Of a stretch of DNA of 25,911 nucleotides, positions 7,819 through 16,696 are shown in pieces; within the stretch, counting starts at the first letter, position 1; every line of letters begins with the position of its first letter. Both the position numbers and the translations under genes were made by a program. The notes under the pieces are model-generated. The model did not search any database. It was not told the origin of the DNA and was given only the letters and a program-made list of their open reading frames with translations. The stretch is taken from the NCBI GenBank assembly GCA_018648945.1, contig JABGQJ010000020.1:1-25911 (forward strand), in the 5' to 3' direction. The DNA comes from Victivallales bacterium. Its GTDB lineage: Bacteria > Verrucomicrobiota > Lentisphaeria > Oligosphaerales > Lenti-02.

Positions 7819-9282
7819 ATGCTTGAGAGCCGACCTGTAGCCGAACTCACGCCCCGCATGCAGCAGCTCTTCGAGCGCGCCCGCACCTCGTTCCAGACCG
7901 AGCGCCATACCTACGCCGTCGAGCTTCTCCGCACGATCCTCGAACAGGAGCCCGGCTGCGCGGAGGTCCGACGAGTCCTGCATGCGGCTTGCCGCGAAAT
8001 CCACGCCAACGACAGCTCCACCAAGCGCTTCCTCGCGGCGGCCAAGACGTTCTTGCCCTTGCACGTGCAGGTCCCTCGTTTGTTCGGGAGGGAGCAGCAT
8101 GTGGAGCTTCTCGAACTGCTGGAGGATCTTCTGCAGCGCGGTGCCCCGGCGCGGCCGGTTCTGGGCTGGCTGTTCCGCCTGGCCGAGACCTGCAACCTGC
8201 CCGAGACCGCTACCGTGGCCCTGGAGAGCCTGGTGGCCTCTCGCCCCAACGACCCTTCGGCATGGCGGGAGTACGTCAGTCACTGTCGCAAGCATGATCT
8301 GCACAAGCGCGCACTGCATGGTCTCCACCGTCTGGCGAAGCTGCGCCCTCGCGACGTCGAGATTGAGAGCGAATTGCGGCAGGTGATCGCAGCGGATACC
8401 GTGGCCGAGGCCCACTGGGACGAGGCGGGGAGCTACCGCGAAGTCCTGCGCGACGAGGCGGAGACGCTGCGGCTCGAAGAGGAGCGCCGGCCTGGACTGT
8501 TGCCCGCCGACACGGTGGCCGCCAAGGTCCGGATCACCGCCGCCAAGGCGGACGCTGACAACCTGCCCACCGTGGACAATCAGCGCCGTCTGGGGGATCT
8601 GCTGCGCGAGGCCGGGGATCTGGATGGGGCCATGGCCCAGTACGAGCGTGCCAGCATGGCTTCGCAGCAGCTTGACCCGGTGTTGGACGATGCCATCACC
8701 AGTTGCCTGAGTGAACGGGCGGCGGCAGACATCGAGCAGTGGCGCAAATACGCCCGCGAGAACGAAGGGCGGGCGGACTTGGCGGCAGCGCGCATCGAGG
8801 AGCTCGAGGCCGAGCGGGATGCTGCCCTCCTGGCTCGCTACGAGAACCGAGTCAGGCGATTCCCGATGGAGTCACGTTACCAGGCCGAGCTCGGTGCTCT
8901 CTACTTGGCGGCAGCGCGGTTCGACGAAGCCCTGCGCTGCTATCAATCCGCCCGTCGCAACCCCGCGTCCAACCTGAGCGCCGGCGTCGGTGTTGGGCGC
9001 AGCTTGGCGGGGAAAGGCCTCCATGATCTGGCTGAGCGGGAGTTCTTGGACTGTCTGGCACTCACCTCCGCGCGGAGTCGCGAACGCCTGGTCGTCCTCT
9101 ATGAGTTGGCTGCGCTCTATCAGGTTCTGGGGCGCGAGGAGGAGTCGTTTGGCCAATTGAAGGATATCTACGCCATCGATGCATCCTACCGGGACGTAGG
9201 CAGTCGGCTTGACGAGTATGTCCGCATTCGAGACGCGGCCGGGGTGCCTGGCGTGGCCAACGACAGCGAGAACGCAATCTAG
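7819..9282 (+). CDS. Cytoplasmic TPR-repeat protein
   Basis: The product is 487 aa with no signal peptide or membrane segment. Helical-repeat signatures run through it: ARTSFQTERHTYAVELLRTILEQEP near the N-terminus, NQRRLGDLLREAGDLDGAMAQYERA around 255-280, YQAELGALYLAAARFDEALRCYQSA around 350-380 and ELAALYQVLGREEESFGQL near the C-terminus. The central part (about 290-340) is Glu/Arg/Ala-rich and probably coiled coil. TPR proteins are scaffolds, so the partner is not given by sequence. It sits just before the ExbB/ExbD genes but is separated from them by 333 bp, and has its own promoter-like sequence, so it may be a separate unit. The ATG at 7819 has no strong ribosome site, which leaves the start slightly uncertain. 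Confidence 0.75.
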   Translation: MLESRPVAELTPRMQQLFERARTSFQTERHTYAVELLRTILEQEPGCAEVRRVLHAACREIHANDSSTKRFLAAAKTFLPLHVQVPRLFGREQHVELLELLEDLLQRGAPARPVLGWLFRLAETCNLPETATVALESLVASRPNDPSAWREYVSHCRKHDLHKRALHGLHRLAKLRPRDVEIESELRQVIAADTVAEAHWDEAGSYREVLRDEAETLRLEEERRPGLLPADTVAAKVRITAAKADADNLPTVDNQRRLGDLLREAGDLDGAMAQYERASMASQQLDPVLDDAITSCLSERAAADIEQWRKYARENEGRADLAAARIEELEAERDAALLARYENRVRRFPMESRYQAELGALYLAAARFDEALRCYQSARRNPASNLSAGVGVGRSLAGKGLHDLAEREFLDCLALTSARSRERLVVLYELAALYQVLGREEESFGQLKDIYAIDASYRDVGSRLDEYVRIRDAAGVPGVANDSENAI

Positions 9283-9330
9283 CCTGGTTAATTCACGCGA
9301 ATCTGCTGCGAACCCGAATTGCACTGCGTC

Positions 9331-9407
9331 TCAGCCCGTTGTGCCAGAACGCCGACCTTGACGGGTGCCAACACGCCTGCGCCCGGCAACCTGGCACAAC
9401 GGGCTGA
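9331..9407. repeat. 17-bp perfect inverted repeat with 43-nt loop
   Basis: TCAGCCCGTTGTGCCAG at 9331-9347 is the exact reverse complement of CTGGCACAACGGGCTGA at 9391-9407. The 43-base loop can itself pair (CGGGTG with CGCCCG, one G-U). It begins 49 bases after the TPR gene stop. No T-run follows, so it is not a standard intrinsic terminator. It could protect the 3' end of the TPR mRNA, act as a structured RNA, bind a dimeric protein, or be a palindromic dispersed repeat. Confidence 0.7.
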
Positions 9408-9464
9408 TCCACAGCACACTACGCGCTCTCGCGACGAAGCGCACGAATGATCCAGGCTAGTTGC

Positions 9465-9492
9465 TTGTTTCTCGCCAGTGCCAAGCAATATT
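9465..9492 (+). promoter_or_regulatory. Weak candidate promoter for the exbB operon
   Basis: TTGTTT at 9465-9470 and AATATT at 9487-9492 are 16 bases apart in an otherwise GC-rich gap, about 124 bases before the exbB start. The match to consensus is modest (3 of 6 and 4 of 6), so this is only a candidate. Confidence 0.25.
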
Positions 9493-9615
9493 AGAGCGGC
9501 TCCGTTACACACAGTGTTACCACATCCGTCCATTCGTCGTCCAGAAGGCAAGTCGCCGTGCCCGCTGTGCCAACCCCGTAGGCATTGGTTGAGGGCGCGA
9601 TCAGAGGAGTATGCC

Positions 9616-10347
9616 ATGTCCGCTTTGTTGCGCAGAACTGTCGGTTGCCTCGCCTTTGCGGTGTTCACGGTCTCGGCCTTTGCCGCAGAGGCACCAGCGG
9701 CGGCCAAGGGTGCGAACCTGACCTTGGCCGAGATCATCGGCAAGGGCGGCGCGCCCATGTGGGGGATCGTCGTGCTCTCGTTCGTGGGGCTTTTCCTGAT
9801 TGTCTACTACCTCCTCAGCATCCGCAGCGGCGCCCTCTACCCCAAGGCGTTCCTGCGCCAGGCAGAGGATGCGGCCGCCGCCGGGGATGCCGAAGCTCTC
9901 CGCGTGATCTGTAGCGAGAACGAATCTGCTGCCGCACGGATCATCGGTGCGGCGGCCGAGCATGTCGTCGGGGATGCCTCCGCCAGCTATGCGGCCATCC
10001 ACGACGCGGTCGAGGACGAGGGCGCCCGTCAGGCGGGTATCCTGTGGCAGCGCATCCAGTATCTCATGGATGTGGCGATCGTCGCCCCCATGGTTGGTCT
10101 CTTCGGCACCGTACTCGGCATGATGACCGCGTTTGGCGGGATTGATGACACCGTGAGCATCATCGACAAGACGAGGGCTCTGACCGGCGGCGTTGGCCAG
10201 GCCATGTACACCACGGCGGGCGGCCTCGTGGTCGGGATCACCGCGATGGTTGTCCACTCGATCTTCCGAGGGTGGGTCCACCGCCACATCGGCCGTCTCG
10301 AATTGGCCTGTAGCCGGGTGATTCGGCGCTTCGTGTCCCAGGGCTGA
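9616..10347 (+). CDS. exbB: MotA/TolQ/ExbB-family proton channel protein
   Basis: The product is 243 aa. The ATG at 9616 follows AGAGGAG by 6 bases. It begins with a signal-peptide-like segment (CLAFAVFTVSAFAAEA), as in many ExbB proteins of this type. Three membrane segments follow: about 49-68, 152-173 and 194-214. The family's conserved threonines are present in GLFGTVLGMM (T165) and YTTAGGLVVGI (T199/T200). ExbB forms the inner-membrane pentamer that, with ExbD, turns proton flow into mechanical work on a periplasmic partner. ExbD follows 26 bp downstream. No TonB, TolA or OmpA-like peptidoglycan-binding gene is nearby, so the partner is open. The family is certain; ExbB versus TolQ is not settled by sequence alone. 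Confidence 0.92.
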   Translation: MSALLRRTVGCLAFAVFTVSAFAAEAPAAAKGANLTLAEIIGKGGAPMWGIVVLSFVGLFLIVYYLLSIRSGALYPKAFLRQAEDAAAAGDAEALRVICSENESAAARIIGAAAEHVVGDASASYAAIHDAVEDEGARQAGILWQRIQYLMDVAIVAPMVGLFGTVLGMMTAFGGIDDTVSIIDKTRALTGGVGQAMYTTAGGLVVGITAMVVHSIFRGWVHRHIGRLELACSRVIRRFVSQG

Positions 10348-10373
10348 GAACGGTACCGCGCCGGAGGTCCCCG

Positions 10374-10808
10374 ATGAATTTCAACAAACGCGCACAGCAA
10401 GCCCAGCAGACTGGCTTCCAGATGGCCCCGATGGTGGACATCATGTTCCTGCTGCTGATCTTCTTCATGGCCGCGATCATCTACGCCAAGTGGGAGAACA
10501 AGCTTGAGGTCAACGTACCGACGGCTGACAAGAGCGACCGGACGCCACGGTCGGTCGGCGAGGTGGTGATCAATGTCGACAAGGAGGGGAAGATCTACAT
10601 CAACAGCTTCCTGAAGACGCCCGACCAACTGCAGGCGTTACTCGGCCAGGTCACCAGAGTGTCCAAGGACCAGCCGGTCGTCATCCGCGCCGACGCCGAT
10701 ACCGCCCACAAGCATTTCGTGCGGGTGCTGAATATCTGCCGCAGGTTGGGCATCACCAACGTATCCATCGCCCATCTGTCCGCTGCGGCGATGGGCTCCG
10801 CCGACTGA
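10374..10808 (+). CDS. exbD: ExbD/TolR-family biopolymer transport protein
   Basis: The product is 144 aa, with GGAGG about 8 bases before the ATG. A short cytoplasmic N-terminus is followed by one membrane helix (MVDIMFLLLIFFMAAIIYA) carrying D22, the proton-carrying aspartate of the family. The periplasmic domain shows the usual pattern: VVINVDKEGKIYIN, then PVVIRADADTAHKHFVRVLNICRRLG. It is the stator partner of ExbB and is encoded 26 bp after it. A TPR gene follows 37 bp later, so the three genes are probably one transcript. Only one ExbD copy is visible here, although many ExbBD loci in environmental phyla carry two. Confidence 0.93.
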   Translation: MNFNKRAQQAQQTGFQMAPMVDIMFLLLIFFMAAIIYAKWENKLEVNVPTADKSDRTPRSVGEVVINVDKEGKIYINSFLKTPDQLQALLGQVTRVSKDQPVVIRADADTAHKHFVRVLNICRRLGITNVSIAHLSAAAMGSAD

Positions 10809-10845
10809 CGGCGGGCGTCCGCATTTGCCGAGAGGTTATGTCCCC

Positions 10846-13299
10846 ATGACTTTGTGCCTGTCGCGAGTCTCCCGAACCGTCGCTTGTGCGCTTGTTCTCT
10901 GCCTGTGCGCGGCTTCCTTGTCGGCCCAGCCCAAGAAGACCGATGAGCTTGGGCCCGACGAGCAGCTTGATTTCGCGGAAGGGAACTATCAACGCAAGTT
11001 CTACGATCTGGCGGCCAAGGAATACCGCTACTTCGTGGAGAAGTTCCCCGAGCACAAGCATGCTCCCCATGCCATGTTCCGGCTGATCGTCTGTCTGCGC
11101 ACCCTCGGGCGCACGGAGGCGACGTTCAGTGCCATCAATCAGTTCCAGGCCAAGTGGCCCACCCACAAGTCCTCCGCCCGTCTCTTCCTGTGGAAGGGCG
11201 AGATTCTGTTCAACCAGGAACGGTACGCCCCGGCTTCGGCGTGCTTCAAGCGCCTCTTGCTGGACGAGGACAGCAAGACGCAGGAGACGGCCATGTACTT
11301 CCTGGGCCAGTGCTACGGGAAGGTGGGCAAGCCCGAGCTGGCTCTGCAGACCTACGCCAAACTGGGGGCCAAGCCCTTTGACAAGGACCATATCTACCGT
11401 CCCTACGCGCTCTTTGCGGTGGCAGTGGGACATCAGCAAAAAGATGAGTTCGACAAGGCGGCCAAGCTGTTCCAGCGATTGGCCACCGAGAAGCATGTGG
11501 CCGATCCGGTCTGCGAGGAAGCCATGTACCGCTGGGGCGAGTTCCGGTTCTCCCAGCAGCAGCACGAGTCCGCCGCCAAGATCTACCAGGGGCTCCTGGC
11601 CCGCTTCCCGAACGGCATCTTCAGCCGGGAAGCCGGCAAGCGGCAGGTCTGGGCATACTACGCGATGGAGCAGTACCCCAAGGCCATCGAGCTCGCCCAG
11701 GCCTGGTTTGCCAAGAACGGCAAGGTGTTCGACTACGAACTGGAGTACGTCTATGGCGCTTCCTTTGCGGGAGCTGGCTCCTTCACGGAGGCGCTGCCCG
11801 TCTTCCGCAAGGTCGCCGGGAATCCCAAGGTGCCCAAAGCCTACGCCCAGATGGCTCGCTTCCAGGAGCTGGTCTGCCTACTGAATCTTCGCCAGTACGA
11901 TGCCACCATTGCGGCCACCGAGAGCTACGTGAGATCCTACCCGACGGCGGCGGATGTCGCGACCGCCCACTGCTTCGGCGGCCAGGCCCACATCGCCAAG
12001 GAGGAATATGCGGCAGCGATTCCCATGCTGCGCAAGGCCTTGGATACCGCCGTCGGCCAATGGGCCTACTATGAGAGTACGAATCTCATGTTGGCGGAGG
12101 CCCTCGAGAAGCTTGAGCGCTACGCCGAGGCGGCCGTTCTGCAGCGCAAGCTGGCCGCCGACAAGGCGATCGAGAATCCCTCCTATTTCCTGATCAAGGC
12201 GGCAGAGTCCCACGAGAAGGCCAAGGACACCCTTGCTGCCATCGCCGATTTCGAGGCGGTGCTCAAGCGGTTCCCGGACAAGGCGGATGCGGTGAAGTCG
12301 GCGATGTTCCACCTCACTCAGCTCTACTCCGCCAGGGCCAAGTATGACGATGCCGAGAAGCTGGTCAAGAGCCTTCTGGCCCGCGAAGATATCACCACGG
12401 GTCGCAACCGGCTCCTTTCCTTTCTTGGTTTCATCTGCTACCAGCAGAAGCAGTACGAGCAGGCCAAGACCCATCTCAAGGCGGCATTGGCCGCTCCCGA
12501 CGCCGGTGCCATCCGGGGGGAAGCCAGTTTCTACCTCGCCGTCTCCCATTTGGAGCTGAAGGAGCACGACGAAGCGCTGAAGGTCTTCAAAGAGGTCCTG
12601 GCCATGCCAGAGGCGCAGCGCCCCCCATTCCCCGAGAGCCTGCTGTTCCGGCTCGATAAACTGTACTACGCGCGAAGCCAGTACGCCGAGAGCGAAAGCA
12701 TCACCCGTTGGCTGCTGCGGCGAAGGCGGGGGGAGACCGTCTACAGGGCCAGTCTTCGCTTGTCCGACAATCTGATCGCGCAGAACAAGATGGCCGACGC
12801 CCGGGCAATGCTCGAGGGACTGCTGAAACGTCTTCGTGCCGGGGAGTTGGACTTTGCCGACCCGGCGAACGCTCCCATGAAGGAGGAGGTCCGGGCCGTC
12901 CTGGGTGAGATCTACTACCGCTTGGGCAAAAACGACATGGCGGTGGAGGCGATGACTGCGTGTTTGGGCGCGGAGGGCCTGGGACTTGGGTTCAAGACTC
13001 GGGCTCGCTGGGTTCTGGCGGAGGTGATGCTGGCGGAGAAACACCCGAACCAGGCTCTGCCCTACGCCGTCAAGTGCTTCGTGTTGGCAGAGGATTCCGT
13101 CTACTCCCCCCGCGGCATGCACACGGCAATCCGCATCTTCCTGCTTCTCGGTGACCAAGACAGCGCTCTGGAGACATGGCGCGACCTGAAGAAACGCTAT
13201 CCCGCCTTTGCCCAAGAGGTCCGTGGCGAACCCGCGATCGCCCCCTTGGCCGCGAAGGACAGGGAGGGCGAAGGCGCCGGGAAACCCGGCAATCCCTAG
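10846..13299 (+). CDS. Large secreted (periplasmic) TPR protein, likely ExbBD partner
   Basis: The product is 817 aa from the ATG at 10846, which begins a signal peptide (RTVACALVLCLCAASLSAQ). Starting at the TTG at 10825 would only add seven residues. Nearly the whole mature protein is TPR-like repeats, for example AEGNYQRKFYDLAAKEYRYF, FNQERYAPASACFKRLLLDE, DEFDKAAKLFQRLA, EQYPKAIELAQAWF, EEYAAAIPMLRKALD, KQYEQAKTHLKAAL and KEHDEALKVFKEVL. The first repeats resemble the YbgF/BamD kind that works beside Tol and Bam. Being secreted and directly after exbB-exbD suggests a periplasmic scaffold in the same machine; this is inference from context. No catalytic motif is seen. Confidence 0.85.
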   Translation: MTLCLSRVSRTVACALVLCLCAASLSAQPKKTDELGPDEQLDFAEGNYQRKFYDLAAKEYRYFVEKFPEHKHAPHAMFRLIVCLRTLGRTEATFSAINQFQAKWPTHKSSARLFLWKGEILFNQERYAPASACFKRLLLDEDSKTQETAMYFLGQCYGKVGKPELALQTYAKLGAKPFDKDHIYRPYALFAVAVGHQQKDEFDKAAKLFQRLATEKHVADPVCEEAMYRWGEFRFSQQQHESAAKIYQGLLARFPNGIFSREAGKRQVWAYYAMEQYPKAIELAQAWFAKNGKVFDYELEYVYGASFAGAGSFTEALPVFRKVAGNPKVPKAYAQMARFQELVCLLNLRQYDATIAATESYVRSYPTAADVATAHCFGGQAHIAKEEYAAAIPMLRKALDTAVGQWAYYESTNLMLAEALEKLERYAEAAVLQRKLAADKAIENPSYFLIKAAESHEKAKDTLAAIADFEAVLKRFPDKADAVKSAMFHLTQLYSARAKYDDAEKLVKSLLAREDITTGRNRLLSFLGFICYQQKQYEQAKTHLKAALAAPDAGAIRGEASFYLAVSHLELKEHDEALKVFKEVLAMPEAQRPPFPESLLFRLDKLYYARSQYAESESITRWLLRRRRGETVYRASLRLSDNLIAQNKMADARAMLEGLLKRLRAGELDFADPANAPMKEEVRAVLGEIYYRLGKNDMAVEAMTACLGAEGLGLGFKTRARWVLAEVMLAEKHPNQALPYAVKCFVLAEDSVYSPRGMHTAIRIFLLLGDQDSALETWRDLKKRYPAFAQEVRGEPAIAPLAAKDREGEGAGKPGNP

Positions 13300-13502
13300 A
13301 GACTCCGCGAAGTGGCGCCCAGGCCAGCTAGGCCCCGGCGCGGTTCGTTCACGTTTTTTGGCTCTCGGTAAACTGGCGAAACCGGCTTCGGAACTCTACC
13401 TTAACCTGACGATCACGTCCCGAGGTGGCAGATGCGCGGAAGCGCGGGGGCGGGAACGGATGGCGGGCCGGCAGCCCGCAAGAAAAAGACATGAGGTCGC
13501 AC

Positions 13503-14048
13503 ATGGCTGGCATCCCAAAACTCATCGTGCTCTCCGCCCAACTGCGCGGGCAGAAGTTTGAACTGGAGGGCAAGGATGAGTTCGCGATGGGGCGGACCGA
13601 CCAGTCGGACTTCTGCATCCCCGACCCTACCATCAGCGGCCACCATTGCAGCGTGATGGTGATGCCGGACGGCACCTTCGCCGTGCGGGACGAGGGAAGC
13701 ACCAATGGCACTCGCCTGAACAACGAGAAGATGTCCTCCGGGCAGGAACTTCCTCTGAAGAACGGGGATATCCTCCAGGCTGGCGGCGTGGAGATGCTCT
13801 TCGACAACGAGAGTAGCCGTTCCGAAGGGGGAACCACGCAAACCGTGATTAGTCTCAAGGACTCCGATACCTCTGAAGTTGCCACCCAGGAGATGGCCAA
13901 CCTCGGTGGCACGATGCAGCAGAAGAGGAGCAGTCTCCGGCAGGAGCCGGGTCGCTCGATGGTGGCTGTGTGGGCCGGGCTGGGCGCGCTCGGATTCGTG
14001 GCCCTTGTTTTGTTCGTCTGGATGTTGGTCAAGACCCTGAAGCCCTGA
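13503..14048 (+). CDS. FHA-domain protein with C-terminal membrane anchor
   Basis: The product is 181 aa. The start at 13503 follows TGAGGT by 5 bases and gives the usual opening of small FHA proteins (PKLIVLSAQLRGQKFELEG); the longer frame from 13425 adds a non-homologous Arg/Gly-rich stretch. The FHA domain covers about 5-100 with the phosphothreonine-binding signature: G30-R31, S45-G-H-H48 and STNGT at 66-70. A Ser/Thr-rich linker (about 101-150) contains GGTTQTVISL, which could be phosphorylated. One membrane helix (about 153-177) is followed by a short basic end, so the FHA domain should face the cytoplasm. FHA domains read Ser/Thr kinase signals; no kinase gene is in the window. It precedes ftsH by 122 bp. 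Confidence 0.88.
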   Translation: MAGIPKLIVLSAQLRGQKFELEGKDEFAMGRTDQSDFCIPDPTISGHHCSVMVMPDGTFAVRDEGSTNGTRLNNEKMSSGQELPLKNGDILQAGGVEMLFDNESSRSEGGTTQTVISLKDSDTSEVATQEMANLGGTMQQKRSSLRQEPGRSMVAVWAGLGALGFVALVLFVWMLVKTLKP

Positions 14049-14170
14049 GCCACGTCGGCTAACCGCAGTTCCCCACGCAGGCTGGCGCTTGCGAGCATGG
14101 CGTCGCCGGAGGCATTGACTCCCCACGGTCGCTGGGCCGGGGCGTTCCCTTTACAGTACAGGTTGTTTCC

Positions 14171-16279
14171 ATGCCCGATACCCCCCCGCCCCCGTCCGGT
14201 GAACCCCCGCAGAGGGATGGAGATTCCGGTGGCCCCAAGCAGACCTTTGTCCGGCCACCGGTGAGGATGCTGCTTTTCTGGATCCTGATCATCTTCGCCG
14301 TGCCACTGGCCGTGCTGTTCATGAAACTGGATGCCAAGCGCGGGGTGAAGGAGCTGAGCAACTCGGAGTTCGAGGCCGAGCTTCTGGCGCGTCGCGTCTC
14401 TGCGGTAGTCGTCGTTCGCGAGCCTGGTGGCGGCGTGAAGGGCATTACCGGCGAGTACCGGCCCGAGGGGGCGAGCGAGGACATTCCCTTCGCCGCCAAT
14501 GTTCTCTACACCGACCGGCTGGACGAGATGCTGGCGCTGACCTGCGAGAAGCGCGAGGTCCTGCAGGATTCCAACCTGCTCGCCACGCTGATCGGGTCGC
14601 TCCTCCCGATCCTGGTTCTCGTGGCGCTGATCTACTTCCTCTTCTCTCGCCAGTTGAAGGCGGCTGGACGCGGGGCGATGCAGTTCGGCAAGAGCCGGGC
14701 GAGGATGGTCAGTCCCACCCAGGAACGGGTCACCTTCGCCGATGTGTCCGGTATCACCGAGGCCAAGGACGAGATGGAGGAAGTGGTCGAGTACTTGCGC
14801 GATCCCCGCAGATTCCAGAAGCTCGGCGGTCGGATTCCGCACGGTGTCCTGATGGTTGGCCCGCCGGGCACGGGAAAGACCTTGCTGGCCCGTGCCATTG
14901 CCGGCGAAGCGGAGGTGCCCTTTTTCTCGATCAGCGGCTCGGACTTCGTGGAAATGTTCGTCGGCGTTGGCGCCAGTCGCGTGCGTGACATGTTCGAAGA
15001 GGGCAAGCGCCATGCCCCCTGTATTATCTTCATCGACGAGATCGATGCGGTCGGTCGGGCTCGTGGGACCGGGCTCGGTGGCGGGCATGACGAGCGCGAA
15101 CAGACGCTGAACGCCCTGCTCGTGGAAATGGACGGGTTCGAGACCAATACCGGCGTCATTGTTGTGGCGGCCACGAATCGGCCGGACGTGCTGGACAATG
15201 CCCTCCTGCGACCGGGCCGGTTCGACCGGCAGATCACGATCGATCTGCCCGACCTCCGCGGTCGCTTGGGAATCCTGCGACTGAAGGCCAAGAAAGTCCT
15301 CCTGGGCGAAGGCGTGGAGCTGAAGTCCATTGCCCGCGGCACCCCCGGTTTCAGCGGTGCGGACCTGGAGAACTTGGTCAACGAGGCGGCCCTCCTGGCA
15401 GCTCGTTTGGGCAAGGAAGGCGTGGATCAGGGAGATCTCGAGGAGGCCCGCGACAAGGTCCGTTGGGGCAAGGAGCGGCGTAGCCGAAAGATCGATGAAA
15501 GGGACCGGCAGATCACTGCCTATCACGAAGCGGGCCACGCGCTTGTGGGGGTGATGAACCCGAAGGCGACCCCCCTCCACAAGATCACGATCATTCCCCG
15601 GGGCGTGGCCTATCTTGGGGCCGTGATGCACCTTCCCGAAGACGACCGCTATACCCAGAGCCAGAGCGAGCTTGAGGCAACGCTCTCGGTGATGATGGCG
15701 GGCCGGGTGGCCGAGAAGTTGATCTTCAAGGAGGTCACCAGCGGCGCGGCTGCGGACATTCACCAGAGCACGGATATCGCCAAGAAGATGGTCTGTCAGT
15801 GGGGCATGAGCGAGGCCATGGGGCCGCTGAGCTACACCTCGGAAGAGGGCCCCGTCTTCCTCGGTCGCTCGATTGGGCACGGCGAGGAGTTTAGTCCCAC
15901 CACCGCCCGTGAGTTGGACTGCGAGATCCGCCGGATCATCGACGAGGCGGAGACCAAAGCCCGGGACATTCTCACCCGCGAAGTCGACCGACTGAAGCTC
16001 CTCGCCGAGACTCTTCTGGTGGAGGAGACGCTCGATGCCAAGGGAGTCTACGAATTGCTTGGGTTGGAGTACCACCCACCAGCTGAGATCGTCATCGAGG
16101 AAGAACCCCTGCCCGAGCCCCCCCCCGCAGAAGAGGGAGCCGGTGCGGACATTTCACAGAGTGATGCAGAACGACACGCCCGTGTGGAGTCCGTGTTGGC
16201 TCAGCTCGGGGCCGATCTTCCCGACGAAGACGACGAGGAACCAGCGGCACCCAAACCGGACGCGAGCAAGGAAGACTAG
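14171..16279 (+). CDS. ftsH: ATP-dependent zinc metalloprotease FtsH
   Basis: The product is 702 aa, a little longer than the usual 610-650. It has two membrane helices (about 33-51 and 136-158) flanking a small periplasmic domain. The AAA+ module carries Walker A GPPGTGKT at 230-237, Walker B IIFIDE ending D289-E290, and the second region of homology with [19 protein letters not shown]. The peptidase carries HEAGH at 452-456 and D529 in [15 protein letters not shown] as third zinc ligand. FtsH degrades membrane and short-lived cytoplasmic proteins at the inner membrane. The last 60 or so residues are acidic and proline-rich ([14 protein letters not shown], then [10 protein letters not shown]), probably disordered. 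The DUF167 gene begins on the base after the stop, so the two are probably translationally coupled. Confidence 0.98.
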   Translation: MPDTPPPPSGEPPQRDGDSGGPKQTFVRPPVRMLLFWILIIFAVPLAVLFMKLDAKRGVKELSNSEFEAELLARRVSAVVVVREPGGGVKGITGEYRPEGASEDIPFAANVLYTDRLDEMLALTCEKREVLQDSNLLATLIGSLLPILVLVALIYFLFSRQLKAAGRGAMQFGKSRARMVSPTQERVTFADVSGITEAKDEMEEVVEYLRDPRRFQKLGGRIPHGVLMVGPPGTGKTLLARAIAGEAEVPFFSISGSDFVEMFVGVGASRVRDMFEEGKRHAPCIIFIDEIDAVGRARGTGLGGGHDEREQTLNALLVEMDGFETNTGVIVVAATNRPDVLDNALLRPGRFDRQITIDLPDLRGRLGILRLKAKKVLLGEGVELKSIARGTPGFSGADLENLVNEAALLAARLGKEGVDQGDLEEARDKVRWGKERRSRKIDERDRQITAYHEAGHALVGVMNPKATPLHKITIIPRGVAYLGAVMHLPEDDRYTQSQSELEATLSVMMAGRVAEKLIFKEVTSGAAADIHQSTDIAKKMVCQWGMSEAMGPLSYTSEEGPVFLGRSIGHGEEFSPTTARELDCEIRRIIDEAETKARDILTREVDRLKLLAETLLVEETLDAKGVYELLGLEYHPPAEIVIEEEPLPEPPPAEEGAGADISQSDAERHARVESVLAQLGADLPDEDDEEPAAPKPDASKED

Positions 16280-16579
16280 GTGCCTGGCAACTTGAGCTAT
16301 CTGCAAGCCACGGCAGAGGGTGTGACTCTCGCTCTGTCCGTGCGGCCGCGCGCCAGCCGGACCGGGTTCGGGGACGTGCTCGGGGAACGCAGGAAGCTGG
16401 CGGTCAGCGCTCCTCCCGTCGATGGGAAGGCCAACGCCGCTGTCGTCAAGTTCCTGGCCAAGTTCTTCGGCGTGGCCAAGTCTGCGGTCCACATTCTCCA
16501 TGGCGAGACCGGCAAACTCAAGACCGTGGCGATCCACGGCGTCGGGTTGGCCGCGGCCAGGGGCCGGCTGGCGGACTGA
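16280..16579 (+). CDS. yggU: DUF167 (YggU-family) protein
   Basis: The product is 99 aa, beginning with a GTG directly after the ftsH stop codon; reinitiation after ftsH is likely. The family pattern is clear: VTLALSVRPRASRTGFGDVLGERRKLAVSAPPVDGKANAAVVKFLAKFFGV, then VHILHGETGKLKTVAIHG. These are small single-domain cytoplasmic alpha/beta proteins of unknown biochemical role. The length matches the family. The pairing with ftsH is a local feature from which no function follows. Confidence 0.9.
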   Translation: MPGNLSYLQATAEGVTLALSVRPRASRTGFGDVLGERRKLAVSAPPVDGKANAAVVKFLAKFFGVAKSAVHILHGETGKLKTVAIHGVGLAAARGRLAD

Positions 16580-16696
16580 GTGGCGCGGGGCCATGCGTGC
16601 AAGATTAGGCGAATGTGAAGGCACATGGGCAATGTTCGGGCATGGTACTGGGAATCGACCACATCGACCTTCCCTGTCTGTCGGAGATCCGCACCC

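Larger units (their letters stand above)
9283..9615. other. 333-bp intergenic region before exbB
   Basis: No credible gene is seen on either strand. The region holds the large inverted repeat at 9331-9407, a weak promoter-like pair (TTGTTT at 9465-9470 and AATATT at 9487-9492, 16-base spacer) and a leader of about 120 bases before the ExbB start. Open frames crossing it translate to low-complexity or Arg-rich sequence. Confidence 0.6.

Noticed and set aside
9510..9530. Near-palindrome GTTACACACAGTGTTAC before exbB
   Set aside because: One mismatch in short arms and no second copy; not enough to call an operator.
13348..13374. Promoter-like TTCACG and TAAACT before the FHA gene
   Set aside because: The spacer is only 15 bases and both boxes are weak.
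13349..16075. 908-codon open frame on the minus strand opposite the FHA and ftsH genes
   Set aside because: It is antisense to ftsH, whose motifs are unmistakable, and crosses two genes and a gap. Long antisense frames are common in GC-rich DNA with biased third positions.
16613..16626. ATGTG-AAGG-CACAT palindrome resembling half of a CRP-type site
   Set aside because: Only 5-bp arms and wrong spacing for a CRP site; expected by chance at this length.
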